Origin: Myroides odoratimimus
GTDB taxonomy: Bacteria; Bacteroidota; Bacteroidia; Flavobacteriales; Flavobacteriaceae
Assembly (NCBI RefSeq): GCF_001485415.1
Contig: NZ_BCMQ01000004.1
Span: forward strand, 62,001 to 126,000
Reading direction: 5' to 3'
DNA length: 64,000 nucleotides
Under the pieces are notes generated by a model, which searched no databases, was not told the DNA's origin, and saw nothing but the letters and a program-made list of their open reading frames with translations. The translations under genes and the position numbers were made by a program. Shown one piece after another: positions 17,299-25,301 of the stretch. Each line of letters begins with the position of its first letter. Position 1 is the first letter of the stretch.

Positions 17299-17751
17299 TT
17301 AATACGATTTTTTAAGTCTATCTAGGTCGCGTTTATTATCGCGATCTTTAATTGTTTCTCTCTTGTCATAGTTCTTTTTACCACGAGCTAGAGCGATATC
17401 AAGTTTGGCTCTACCTTTATCGTTTAAGAATAGTCTAAGCGGGATGATAGTCAGACCTTTATTCTGAACATCTTTTAGTAGAGATTTTAATTCTTTTTTG
17501 TTTAAAAGAAGTTTTCTCTCTGTTTTTGCTTTGTGATTAAAGTGCTTACTATATGCGTATTCTTCTATCTGACTATTGATAACGAATAATTCGTGTCCTT
17601 GAAACTCACAAAAGCTTTCAGCGATATTTGCTTTACCTAAACGTATAGACTTAATTTCAGTTCCAGTTAATACGATACCAGCAGTATACTTATCTAGTAT
17701 TTCGTATTCGAACTTAGCCCTTTTGTTTAAAATGTTTATTGTCTTTTGCAT
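17299..17751 (-). CDS. smpB: SsrA-binding protein SmpB
   Basis: 150 residues, normal length. The N-terminal oligonucleotide-binding barrel has YEILDKYTAGIVLTGTEIKS, the central part HFNHKAKTERKLLL and IPLRLFLNDKGRAKLDIALARGKK, and the basic tail KRDLDRLKKSY, which folds in the ribosomal mRNA channel. It partners tmRNA in rescuing stalled ribosomes. No tmRNA gene is seen nearby. A TATTTTTG -7 element lies 5 bp upstream of the start, so the message would be leaderless or nearly so. Confidence 0.96.
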   Translation of the reverse strand: MQKTINILNKRAKFEYEILDKYTAGIVLTGTEIKSIRLGKANIAESFCEFQGHELFVINSQIEEYAYSKHFNHKAKTERKLLLNKKELKSLLKDVQNKGLTIIPLRLFLNDKGRAKLDIALARGKKNYDKRETIKDRDNKRDLDRLKKSY

Positions 17752-17797
17752 GGGACAAAAATAACAAATTTTTAAAGTGTTTCTACTTTTATGATAT

Positions 17798-17828
17798 AAA
17801 AAAAGAGCTACCTCTAGAGATAGCTCTT
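17798..17828 (-). terminator. Intrinsic terminator of the outer-membrane protein gene
   Basis: A near-palindromic 13-bp arm pair (17803-17815 with 17816-17828), effectively an 11-bp stem with a CTAG-type loop, followed on the minus strand by seven T. Confidence 0.85.
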
Positions 17829-17851
17829 AAATAGTATGTTTTATAGACCTA

Positions 17852-18445
17852 CTATAGGAAGAAGTATCCTAATGATACCATCCAAGTATTAGGTCTTGCT
17901 CCGATTTCTTTGTTTGTTTTGCTGAAGCTTCCGTCATAAGAAACGTCAACAGTGAATGTCAATACATCAACACCAACACCTAAACGGTATCCGATATTGT
18001 TTTTGTCAAAGTTTTTGAATTGTACTGCATCGTTGATTTTGCTTCCTGATAATTTGTCATCAATAGTATTCGTGTACACTCCTCCAGCAAATCCTCTAAG
18101 GCTTACCATTGGTAGTTTTAAGAATTTGTGTCCGATAACTACTGGTATTTCAAGTTGTTTAGAAGTACTAGTAGTACTTTCTCCTAAGTTGTTTTCGAAC
18201 TTAGACTTTTTCTCAGCATATAATAGTTCAGCTTGGATATATGTCTTTTTGATATCAATTCTAGTCATTGCTCCAATACCAAATCCTGTAGATGCTTTAC
18301 TACTGTAATCTTTTAAGTCAGTAGAAATATTTGTGAAGTTAGCACCAGCTTTAATACCAAAGTGAATTGGAGAAGGTGTTTGTGCAAATGCAGTTGCTCC
18401 AACTAACATAAGAGCACAAGTAAGTGATTGCATGATTTTTTTCAT
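17852..18445 (-). CDS. Outer-membrane beta-barrel protein
   Basis: From MKKIMQSLTCAL at 18445 it has 197 residues with a signal peptide (to AFAQ). The mature protein begins FGIKAGANFTN, the typical first strand of the Bacteroidota porin-like/PorT-type small barrels, and ends WMVSLGYFFL with a terminal aromatic/hydrophobic strand. The frame is open to 18472, and MTMKK at 18451 is an alternative. It is probably an 8-strand outer membrane barrel of unknown function. Confidence 0.8.
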   Translation of the reverse strand: MKKIMQSLTCALMLVGATAFAQTPSPIHFGIKAGANFTNISTDLKDYSSKASTGFGIGAMTRIDIKKTYIQAELLYAEKKSKFENNLGESTTSTSKQLEIPVVIGHKFLKLPMVSLRGFAGGVYTNTIDDKLSGSKINDAVQFKNFDKNNIGYRLGVGVDVLTFTVDVSYDGSFSKTNKEIGARPNTWMVSLGYFFL

Positions 18446-18884
18446 TGTCATTTTTTTTATATTGAAAGACAAAATTAAATAAAAAGTTAATTATTTAAAA
18501 TGTTTTCTTTGTAGATATTGACAGATTTACATAAAGGGCAGTATTTTTATGATAAACGGTTGAGTTGTTTTTCTATAGAAATCAAATTTTCAGTTTATAG
18601 CTAATATTATGAGATTGTATTTGCAGTATATTTTTTAATTGATGACTTGATATACAGTTTTTTAAAGATTTTGGTTTTATTTAAGCGGCTAAATGAGCTA
18701 GAGTAGTTTATAAGTACCGTATAGGAGGGGGGATGTAATAAATATTTTCTTATTTAGTCTATAAGGGATTGGTTTAGAGGTTTTGAATTTGATTAATAGA
18801 GGTTTTATAGTAAATAAACTAGAATAAACGGAATTTTAAAGTCATAAATGTTACATTTGACTATCTTGTAACAATTACTATAAA
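18446..18884. other. 439-bp divergent intergenic region
   Basis: It separates a leftward barrel gene from the rightward GNAT-Nudix gene. A -7 type element for the barrel (minus-strand TAATTTTG, plus 18470-18477) is present, but no TTG at the right distance. I see no ORF or RNA signature. Confidence 0.5.
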
Positions 18885-19739
18885 ATGACTATTTCATACA
18901 AAAATGCTACAGTAGCAGATTGTGAATTACTAACAGAGACTGCATTAGCTTCCAAGAGATATTGGGGATACAGAGAGGAATATATGTCGATGTGGACAGA
19001 TGATCTAACAATCACAGATATTAATTTTAGAAAAGGAGAACTTATCAAATGTTTTTATGCAGATGAATATATTGGCTTTTTTGAATTAGAAAATAAAGGT
19101 CCTTATTTATGTATAGACCACTTTTGGGTATTGCCTGCACATATTAATAAAGGATATGGGCGAGTGATCATGTCTCAAATTAAAGCGATAGCTAAGTCCA
19201 GAGGATATAAGTATATAGAGGTGTATGCAGAGCCTAATGCAAATCTCTTTTATGAGAAAATGGGAGGTGTATGTGTACGTCAGGTGTTAACTAGTGTCCC
19301 TGGTCGTATGATGAAGGTGTATCACCTACCTGTTGTGGAAGAGAATTGGATAGATCTAGATACGGCAGGGCTTGTCGTAGTAGAAGAAGGTAAACTATTA
19401 CTAGCGTATAGCAATAATAAGAAGGCTTGGTATCTACCTGGAGGAAAGATCGATGAAGGAGAGGGGAGTAGAACTGCTCTTATTCGAGAGATAGAAGAGG
19501 AGTTAAATCTAGTGCTAGACGTAGATAGGCTGACTTTTTTACATCATATCACTGCTCCTGCCTATGGGGAGAAGCTTAATATCATGATGCAACAAGACTG
19601 TTATAGTTATAGCCTAAATGGAGAAACTATAGAAGCTACTAATGAAATAGGAGCTGTGAAGTATTTTAGTTTAGAAGAATATAAGAAAGAAGAAGTACAA
19701 GTACCAGGGGTACTGATGGTATTCAATATTTTATCATAA
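18885..19739 (+). CDS. GNAT acetyltransferase fused to a Nudix hydrolase
   Basis: 284 residues. Residues 1-148 are a GNAT fold with the acetyl-CoA loop NKGYGRV (88-94) and the late NANLFYEKMGG segment. Residues 160-284 are a Nudix domain; the Nudix box (187-210) keeps G-x5-E, then REIEEE, with Asn in place of the usual late Gly. GNAT acetylates an amine; Nudix hydrolyses nucleotide or similar diphosphates. The two activities in one chain suggest linked steps on one metabolite or nucleotide repair. The substrate cannot be read. It ends at a good terminator. Confidence 0.86.
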   Translation: MTISYKNATVADCELLTETALASKRYWGYREEYMSMWTDDLTITDINFRKGELIKCFYADEYIGFFELENKGPYLCIDHFWVLPAHINKGYGRVIMSQIKAIAKSRGYKYIEVYAEPNANLFYEKMGGVCVRQVLTSVPGRMMKVYHLPVVEENWIDLDTAGLVVVEEGKLLLAYSNNKKAWYLPGGKIDEGEGSRTALIREIEEELNLVLDVDRLTFLHHITAPAYGEKLNIMMQQDCYSYSLNGETIEATNEIGAVKYFSLEEYKKEEVQVPGVLMVFNILS

Positions 19740-19747
19740 GATAACTA

Positions 19748-19777
19748 AGACCTAAACAATGCTTAGGTCTTTTTTTG
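19748..19777 (+). terminator. Intrinsic terminator
   Basis: AGACCTAA (19748-19755) pairs with TTAGGTCT (19763-19770), followed by a T run. Confidence 0.85.
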
Positions 19778-19784
19778 TGGTATT

Positions 19785-19826
19785 TATAAAAAAATAAGAG
19801 GCTCTTATTATCCGATAAGAACCTCC
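19785..19826 (-). terminator. Intrinsic terminator of the second barrel gene
   Basis: An 11-bp stem (plus 19798-19808 with 19815-19825, one G-U pair) followed on the minus strand by a T-rich tail. Confidence 0.8.
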
Positions 19827-19848
19827 ATAGTTATATTAGGTATCTGTA

Positions 19849-20481
19849 TTAGAATTTATATCCTACAGATAGTTGGAATACTCCATTTTTAGAAGCCTCT
19901 CCTTCTTTGTTTACTTTAGAAAGACCTACGTTATAACGAGCGTCAAAGAATACTCCCATAGGAAGTTCATATCCAGCTCCGAAGTTTACGCCAAAATCAA
20001 AAGATTTAACACTGTCTTTAAAATCTTTATCAATGTCGTCAAACCCTGTTCCTTGTACATTTTGACCAGCAATAATTAAATCATTAATTTTATTCTTAGC
20101 CTTAACATTAAATCCAAATTGTGGTCCTACTTGTACGTTTAACCCTTTTACAAGGTAATATTTAGCCATTATAGGAATATTAATGTAACTTAATTGACTT
20201 GTTACATCAATTTTATTTTGTACTCCATTGAACGAATCACTTTCCTTTATCTTAAAACCTTGTTCTGAATAAAGTATCTCAGGCTGAATAGAGAATTTTT
20301 CATTAATAAAAATCTCTGCTACAGCTCCCACATGAAAGCTCGTACGAGAAGACGCATCAGAATTAGTAAGGTTAGAAACGTTTAAACCAGCTTTAGCTCC
20401 GATTTTTACATCTGGAGTCTGTGCATTTGCAGAAAAACCTATTGCTAGGGCTGCAATTAATGATAAAGTAATTTTTCTCAT
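19849..20481 (-). CDS. Outer-membrane beta-barrel protein
   Basis: 210 residues; signal peptide to SANAQ, then VKIGAKAGLNVSNLTN and strands such as FSIQPEILYSEQGFK and LNVQVGPQFGFNVKAKN, ending GVFQLSVGYKF with the C-terminal Phe of outer-membrane barrels. It is related in style to the barrel at 17.9 kb. Function is unknown. It has its own promoter and terminator. Confidence 0.85.
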   Translation of the reverse strand: MRKITLSLIAALAIGFSANAQTPDVKIGAKAGLNVSNLTNSDASSRTSFHVGAVAEIFINEKFSIQPEILYSEQGFKIKESDSFNGVQNKIDVTSQLSYINIPIMAKYYLVKGLNVQVGPQFGFNVKAKNKINDLIIAGQNVQGTGFDDIDKDFKDSVKSFDFGVNFGAGYELPMGVFFDARYNVGLSKVNKEGEASKNGVFQLSVGYKF

Positions 20482-20508
20482 ATTTTTAATGTATTGTTAA
20501 ATTTAACG

Positions 20509-20539
20509 TAAAACTAGTGCGAATTTTTCATGAAAACAA
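20509..20539 (-). promoter_or_regulatory. Bacteroidota promoter for the barrel gene
   Basis: Minus-strand TTG (plus 20537-20539), a 20-nt spacer and TAGTTTTA (plus 20509-20516); one mismatch to TAnnTTTG. Confidence 0.55.
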
Positions 20540-20610
20540 GGGTTGTGAAGTGGTTATATGACAAAATGAGAATAGGTGATTGTGTAATAGATTGAAAACG
20601 AGCGAATTTA

Positions 20611-20654
20611 TTGACTTAAATCAAAGCTTTTTATTTAGAACAATTCTATCTTTG
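20611..20654 (+). promoter_or_regulatory. FNR-type box and -7 element for the ABC exporter
   Basis: TTGACTTAAATCAA (20611-20624) is an FNR-like palindrome (TTGAC-N4-RTCAA). TATCTTTG (20647-20654) is a perfect Bacteroidota -7 element. Box centre to the last G of the -7 element is 36.5 bp, exactly as at 22518 and 22780. That puts the box near -41.5, the class II activator position. The predicted transcript would start at or next to the ATG at 20659. Confidence 0.7.
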
Positions 20655-20658
20655 CAAC

Positions 20659-22443
20659 ATGAGTTTGATAAAAATACTTAAACAGATAAAGCCTTTTGTA
20701 ATGCCCTATAAAAGGTTAATCATAGGGACATTGGTATTGACAGCCGTTGGGTCCTTCGCAGTGCAGGTAAATGCACTTATTATTCGCTCCATGGTGGATA
20801 CGTTAAATGATGTGGTAAGTGGAGTGAAGGATTTGGCTTGGGGGTATAAGATGCTTGTTTTTAGTACTGTTGTTCTTATTGTAAAAGAAATTTTAAATGC
20901 TTTTATACAGTTTGGACAGAAGTTTTTTGGAGAGAAACTGCGTATCTATGTTTCTAGAGATATTTCACAGTTAGTGGTTACGAAGATATTAACCTACCGA
21001 ATGGCTTTCTATACCTCTGATGAGAATGATAGTGGTAAGCTACAGACTCGTATAGATCAGGGAGTAGGGAGTATTACTAGATTGATTCAGAACTTTTTTA
21101 TCGATATCTTGCCTTTGTTTGCTAATGCTATAGTAGCTTTAGTGTTTATTTATACAGCTAATGTGTATGTAGGTATAGTTAGTACAGCGATGATTCCTTT
21201 ATACTTCTATGTGAGTCAGCTTCAGGCTAGCAAATTAAAAGGTTTTAGAAGAAAAATGCGTAGCTATAGAGAGAATAAAAACAATGGTATTATCTCTCTG
21301 ATTAATTCTATTACTGTGATTAAGTCTTTTGTGAGAGAGCCTTTAGAAGCGGAGAAGCATGAAGAGATTCAATATGATATGACAGAGAATCAGTTGCAGA
21401 CTAGACGTATGAGTTTTGTCTTTGATGCTGTAAAAGGATTTATTGAGCAGTTTGGGCTTGTAGTGATTATTCTGATGACAGCTTACTTTGTTCTCAAAGG
21501 AGAGATGACCGTAGGAGCTATTATGTTTCACGTCTTATTATTTAATAATGTTACGGCTCCTATTAGACAGCTTCACCGTATCTATGATGATGTAAATGAT
21601 GCGATGATATACTCAGAGACTTTCTTTGAGATCATTAATGCTGATCACGAAGTAGAAACAACAGGTACTTATGTTCCTACCGAAATTAAAGGAAAAATAG
21701 AGATTAAGGATGTTTCTTTTGATTATCCTAATGGGACAAGCGCTTTAAAAGAAGTGTCTATGACGATAGAACCTAATCAAACTACTGCTCTTGTAGGGCT
21801 GAGTGGAGCAGGTAAGAGTACAGTGATTAATTTATTAGATAAGTTCTATGCACCTACTTCTGGGCAAATACTATTAGATGGTGTAGATTTAAGAGAATAC
21901 GATACTAAAGAACTTCGTAAGCACATAGGCCTTGTACTTCAGAAGAATCACATATTCCAAGGTAGTATAGCAGAGAATATACGTTATGGTAATCCTGATG
22001 CAACTATAGAGGAAGTAGAGTTGGCAGCTAAAAAGGCATACATACATGAGCAGATTACAGAGCTTCCTCAAGGATATGAGTCTGATGCTCGCCTGCTATC
22101 AGGGGGACAACAACAGCGTATCGCTATAGCGAGGTTGTTCTTAAAAGATCCTGCTATTATTTTCTTAGATGAGCCTACAGCTAGCTTAGATGCTATCGCT
22201 ACGGAGCAGATCAAGAAGAGTCTTGATGCGATTAAGGAGAATAGAACAGTGATTATCGTATCGCATAGTATCTCTCAGATTATAGATGCTCATGATATCG
22301 TAGTGATGGAAAAAGGAAGAGTAGTGGAGAATGGTAAACATGAGGAGCTTTATGAAAATAAGAATACCTATTATGAGATCTTCTCTGCTATGGCAAATAG
22401 CTTGAACCTAGAGAAAATATCACAAACGCTACATCAAGATTAA
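20659..22443 (+). CDS. ABC exporter, fused permease and ATPase
   Basis: 594 residues. The N-terminal half has six TM helices (about 15-310); the ATPase half has Walker A GLSGAGKST (380-388), signature LSGGQQQR (480-487) and Walker B IIFLDEPTAS. It belongs to the MsbA/MdlB-type homodimeric exporters, moving lipids, peptides or drugs outward. An FNR-like box with a perfect -7 element lies directly upstream, so expression probably responds to oxygen or redox state. It ends before a terminator. Confidence 0.92.
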   Translation: MSLIKILKQIKPFVMPYKRLIIGTLVLTAVGSFAVQVNALIIRSMVDTLNDVVSGVKDLAWGYKMLVFSTVVLIVKEILNAFIQFGQKFFGEKLRIYVSRDISQLVVTKILTYRMAFYTSDENDSGKLQTRIDQGVGSITRLIQNFFIDILPLFANAIVALVFIYTANVYVGIVSTAMIPLYFYVSQLQASKLKGFRRKMRSYRENKNNGIISLINSITVIKSFVREPLEAEKHEEIQYDMTENQLQTRRMSFVFDAVKGFIEQFGLVVIILMTAYFVLKGEMTVGAIMFHVLLFNNVTAPIRQLHRIYDDVNDAMIYSETFFEIINADHEVETTGTYVPTEIKGKIEIKDVSFDYPNGTSALKEVSMTIEPNQTTALVGLSGAGKSTVINLLDKFYAPTSGQILLDGVDLREYDTKELRKHIGLVLQKNHIFQGSIAENIRYGNPDATIEEVELAAKKAYIHEQITELPQGYESDARLLSGGQQQRIAIARLFLKDPAIIFLDEPTASLDAIATEQIKKSLDAIKENRTVIIVSHSISQIIDAHDIVVMEKGRVVENGKHEELYENKNTYYEIFSAMANSLNLEKISQTLHQD

Positions 22444-22473
22444 AAGTAAACATTTATAAATTAGGTTGTGTAA

Positions 22474-22506
22474 TAGAGCCATTGCGTCTGCGGTGGCTTT
22501 ATTTTT
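22474..22506 (+). terminator. Intrinsic terminator of the ABC exporter
   Basis: A 10-bp stem with G-U pairs (22476-22485 with 22490-22499), loop GTCT, then a T-rich tail. The surrounding sequence is a diverged copy of the terminator at 22707. Confidence 0.8.
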
Positions 22507-22517
22507 AATGGTTTTTA

Positions 22518-22561
22518 TTGACTTATGTCAATGTTTTAGGGTTGTAGACAGTTGATATTTG
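22518..22561 (+). promoter_or_regulatory. FNR-type box and -7 element upstream of a putative sRNA
   Basis: The perfect palindrome TTGACTTATGTCAA-like box (TTGAC-N4-GTCAA, 22518-22531) precedes GATATTTG (22554-22561), a 7/8 match to TAnnTTTG. The 36.5-bp spacing equals the other two FNR-box promoters. No coding sequence follows before the next terminator. Confidence 0.7.
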
Positions 22562-22565
22562 CTGA

Positions 22566-22743
22566 ACCAAAAGATCAAAAATTATTAGTGTCTCTCAAGA
22601 GATAAAGTCGGAAAGGCTAATAATTATAGTTCAAAAAAGATACCGCCAACCTGATATAAGATTATACATATTATGTGATTTAGACTCTCACAAGTATAGG
22701 TTGTGTAATAAAGCCACTGCTTAGGCGGTGACTTTATTTTTTT
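22566..22743 (+). ncRNA. Putative FNR-regulated small RNA, about 175 nt
   Basis: The region runs from the predicted start of the FNR-box promoter to an intrinsic terminator and contains no plausible ORF. It has local structure: AATTATTAG (22580-22588) pairs with CTAATAATT (22617-22625), enclosing a TCTC-TCAA-GAGA hairpin (22591-22602). The terminator stem is the 3' end. I cannot match it to a named RNA family. The alternative is a long leader of the following gene, but the terminator and a second promoter argue against this. Confidence 0.5.
22707..22743 (+). terminator. Intrinsic terminator of the putative sRNA
   Basis: AATAAAGCCACTGC (22707-22720) pairs with GCGGTGACTTTATT (22725-22738) with one mismatch and one G-U pair, followed by a T run. 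Confidence 0.85.
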
Positions 22744-22779
22744 GAGTGTGTACTAAGGTTTTTTGAGTGTGTTTATTTT

Positions 22780-22823
22780 TTGACTTACGTCAATGTTTTT
22801 CGAGGTGAGGAAGAAGAACTTTG
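22780..22823 (+). promoter_or_regulatory. FNR-type box and -7 element for DUF2798-ribB-crp
   Basis: TTGACTTACGTCAA (22780-22793) and GAACTTTG (22816-22823), with the same 36.5-bp spacing as the other two. It drives the DUF2798-ribB-Crp/Fnr operon that starts at 22851. Confidence 0.68.
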
Positions 22824-22850
22824 TCTTGTCAATAAATAAAAAATAAAAGA

Positions 22851-23072
22851 ATGAAAACGAAGTATTATAAGTATGTAAATACGCTATTTGTGGTTATTCC
22901 GATGACCCTTATTATGGCCTTTGTAGGGTTGATTAGAAATTATGGTTTTGGAGATGGGTGGTTCTTTATGTTTTTAAAAGCATGGAGTGTAATGTTGCCA
23001 GTGGCTTATGCCTCAGCCTTTCTAATTATTCCTCGAGCGCGCAAATATGCAGAGAGACTAATAAAAGAGTAA
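22851..23072 (+). CDS. DUF2798 small membrane protein
   Basis: 73 residues with two TM helices (about 9-28 and 42-63) separated by a short loop, and a basic C-terminus, the layout of DUF2798. Its function is unknown. It is first in a tight operon, 3 bp before ribB, behind an FNR-type promoter. Confidence 0.75.
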   Translation: MKTKYYKYVNTLFVVIPMTLIMAFVGLIRNYGFGDGWFFMFLKAWSVMLPVAYASAFLIIPRARKYAERLIKE

Positions 23073-23075
23073 AAT

Positions 23076-23732
23076 ATGAATACATTAGAAAATGCCCTTA
23101 ACCAATTTGGTTGGGATAGTCAAGAAAGAGTTAATCAAGCGTTGAGTTTTTTAAAGAGCGGTAAAGGTGTTCTTTTATTAGACGATCAAGATAGAGAGAA
23201 TGAAGGAGATATCATCTTCTCAGCACATTTAATGTCAGAACAGGATATGGCGATGATGATTCGTTACTGTAGTGGGGTGGTGTGTTTATGTCTAACAAAT
23301 GATAAAGCAGACGAACTAGAGCTGCCTTATATGGTGACAGAGAATAGTTCTAGATTTCAAACACCTTTCACGGTAACTATAGAAGCTGCAGAAGGGGTAA
23401 CTACAGGATTATCTGCTGCAGACCGATTAACTACCGTAAGAGCAGCAAGTGATAAGAATGCTAAACCAGCTGATCTAGCACGTCCAGGACATATATTTCC
23501 ATTAAGAGCAAAAAATGGAGGAGTATTAGAGCGTAATGGACATACTGAAGGAGCGATTGACTTAATGAAGTTAGCTGGTCTACCTCCTCAAGCAGTATTA
23601 TGTGAATTAATGAATGACGATGGTACAATGGCAAGATTACCAGAGGTAGTGGAGTTTGCAAAAGAGCACAAAATGATGGTGTTAAGTATAGCAGACTTAG
23701 TATATTACCGTACTTTTGTCACAGAAAAATAA
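23076..23732 (+). CDS. ribB: 3,4-dihydroxy-2-butanone 4-phosphate synthase
   Basis: 218 residues, the single-domain RibB form without a RibA domain. The active site motif [10 protein letters not shown] is present, then [30 protein letters not shown] and [15 protein letters not shown]. It makes the four-carbon unit of riboflavin from ribulose 5-phosphate. No FMN riboswitch precedes it; instead it lies inside an operon with an FNR-box promoter and a Crp/Fnr gene 6 bp downstream, which is unusual context for ribB. Confidence 0.95.
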   Translation: MNTLENALNQFGWDSQERVNQALSFLKSGKGVLLLDDQDRENEGDIIFSAHLMSEQDMAMMIRYCSGVVCLCLTNDKADELELPYMVTENSSRFQTPFTVTIEAAEGVTTGLSAADRLTTVRAASDKNAKPADLARPGHIFPLRAKNGGVLERNGHTEGAIDLMKLAGLPPQAVLCELMNDDGTMARLPEVVEFAKEHKMMVLSIADLVYYRTFVTEK

Positions 23733-23738
23733 TAAGTA

Positions 23739-24302
23739 ATGAAGCAACTAATAGATTATATACAAGATAGAGTTGAATTAAATGATCAGGAGCTAGATGT
23801 AATACTTTCTTTTTTTCACTATGAGAAACTAAAAAAGGGAGAACAGCTTACATCAGCAGGGGCGAGTGCACAGAAGCTTTATTTTGTGTGTAAAGGGTGT
23901 TTGCGTATATTTTATATCAATGAGGCAGGGCAAGATGCTACGAGATTCTTTGCTTTTGAAAATCAGTTTGCTACAGCCTTAGTGAGTTTTATCAATAGTT
24001 CTACATCATCCGAATATTTACAAGCACTAGAGATAAGCGAAGTATATTCTATTACGCACGCTGATTTTTACAATTTATTAGAGTTAGTCCCGAAGTGGGA
24101 GAAGTTCTACAGACAGTATTTAGAATTCGCTTATATTAATAATACCAATAGATTACACGCTATGGTCACCATGGATGCGGCAGAGCGATATAATGAGCTA
24201 CTCAAATTAAATCCCCTTATCGTACAGCGACTACCCAATAAGATAGTTGCTTCTTACTTAAATATATCTCAGGAAACGCTGAGTAGAATAAAATCTAAAT
24301 AA
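23739..24302 (+). CDS. Crp/Fnr-family transcriptional regulator
   Basis: 187 residues: a cyclic-nucleotide-binding-type barrel (about 20-115), a dimer helix and a short C-terminal HTH ending SYLNISQETLSRIKSK. The recognition helix has E179-x-x-S182-R183, the E-xx-SR pattern used by FNR to read TTGA half-sites. It has only two cysteines (51 and 54), so it cannot hold an FNR-type 4Fe-4S cluster by four Cys. It is last in the ribB operon, whose promoter carries a TTGAC-N4-GTCAA box, so autoregulation is plausible. Its ligand is unknown. Confidence 0.88.
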   Translation: MKQLIDYIQDRVELNDQELDVILSFFHYEKLKKGEQLTSAGASAQKLYFVCKGCLRIFYINEAGQDATRFFAFENQFATALVSFINSSTSSEYLQALEISEVYSITHADFYNLLELVPKWEKFYRQYLEFAYINNTNRLHAMVTMDAAERYNELLKLNPLIVQRLPNKIVASYLNISQETLSRIKSK

Positions 24303-24310
24303 GTCGGATT

Positions 24311-24447
24311 ATTTATTTTAACCCAAAATAGGTGATAGACATATAAACAAAAAGTAATTATACAAAATAGGTCTGAATTAGCGATACAAGTATACTGTAG
24401 TGTGGTTTTAGAGCTAATGAAAGAGATATAAAGTAGAATTACTTTGT
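24311..24447. repeat. Dispersed intergenic repeat, copy 1
   Basis: About 137 bp clearly similar to 25919-26057. Shared words include TTAACCCA, GATAGAC, ATTATACAAAA, TCTGAATT, TATGGTTTTAGA-type blocks, AATGAAAGAGAT and TAAAGTAGAATT. Read in one frame both copies end in a similar short peptide (S-x-V-L-E-x-M-K-E then stop), so they may be remnants of a gene 3' end rather than pure non-coding DNA. Confidence 0.7.
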
Positions 24448-24477
24448 GGTATGTGGCTAACGAATATTTTGGCTTTA

Positions 24478-24516
24478 ACCCTCTTGACAGTGTGTGCTGT
24501 TGAGAGGGTTTTTTAT
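24478..24516 (+). terminator. Intrinsic terminator
   Basis: A 14-bp stem starting AACCCTCT (24478) and ending AGAGGGTT, with a T run. It follows repeat copy 1 and is the first terminator after the Crp/Fnr gene. Confidence 0.85.
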
Positions 24517-24585
24517 TTCATTGATTTAAGCAATATAAGATGAATAAGCTGTATCTTAGTAAGACTGACATAAGCATATAAAACA

Positions 24586-25206
24586 ATGAATATAGATTTA
24601 AACGAACAGTTCTTTTGGGAATTAATAGAACAGTCTAATACTAGTGATAGTTGGCAGACTTATGATATAGATGAACATATAGATGAACTAACTGCTCTCT
24701 TAACAGAGTTGTCTTCAGATGAGATGATTCTTTTTGAAATGACATTGAGAAAAAAAATTAATGAATTAGATAAAGTAGAGATAGGGGAGTTAGGTATTAT
24801 TTTAGAAAATAGTTTTCAAGAAGAGGATGGGATTTATAACTTTGATGATTATATCTCTACAGACGGATTTATCTACTTTAGGTGTTGGCTTATTTTACGA
24901 GGAAAAGAGTTTTTCTACGATATCATAAAGGATATTAATGCTTTTATTAGCGGCAAGTATTCTTTTGATATAGGAGATACATGGGGCGAAGGCTTATTGT
25001 ATGTGAGTGATTTAGCCTATGATGCTAAGTATGGGACAGAGGATTCTAGTTTTGTAACAGATGCTGTAAATGAATTGTATCAGGATATAGAACATTATGA
25101 TGTTATAGACACACAATGGACTCGACCACCTTATACAGGTACAGCGTTACAAACACACTATCCTGCATTAGTGAAAGAAATAGGAGAGCTGAGGAGAGAG
25201 GAGTAG
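24586..25206 (+). CDS. DUF4240 domain protein
   Basis: 206 residues. The N-terminal FFWELIEQSN and the following ELTALLTELSSDEMILFEMTL, then DGFIYFRCWLILRGKEFFYDII, match DUF4240. The C-terminal third is acidic and not recognised. Function unknown; the family is seen among small single genes near toxin-immunity clusters, but no toxin is present here. Confidence 0.7.
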   Translation: MNIDLNEQFFWELIEQSNTSDSWQTYDIDEHIDELTALLTELSSDEMILFEMTLRKKINELDKVEIGELGIILENSFQEEDGIYNFDDYISTDGFIYFRCWLILRGKEFFYDIIKDINAFISGKYSFDIGDTWGEGLLYVSDLAYDAKYGTEDSSFVTDAVNELYQDIEHYDVIDTQWTRPPYTGTALQTHYPALVKEIGELRREE

Positions 25207-25301
25207 TTTGTATAGAGATAAAATATATCATAAAACTAGAATTATAAATTCTAAAACTTATTTTTGTGTATAGAATTACAGGATAGTCTATTTTATTAAT
25301 A

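Noticed and set aside
22824..22850. FMN riboswitch for ribB
   Set aside because: The leader of the operon is only a few tens of bases and contains none of the conserved FMN aptamer words.
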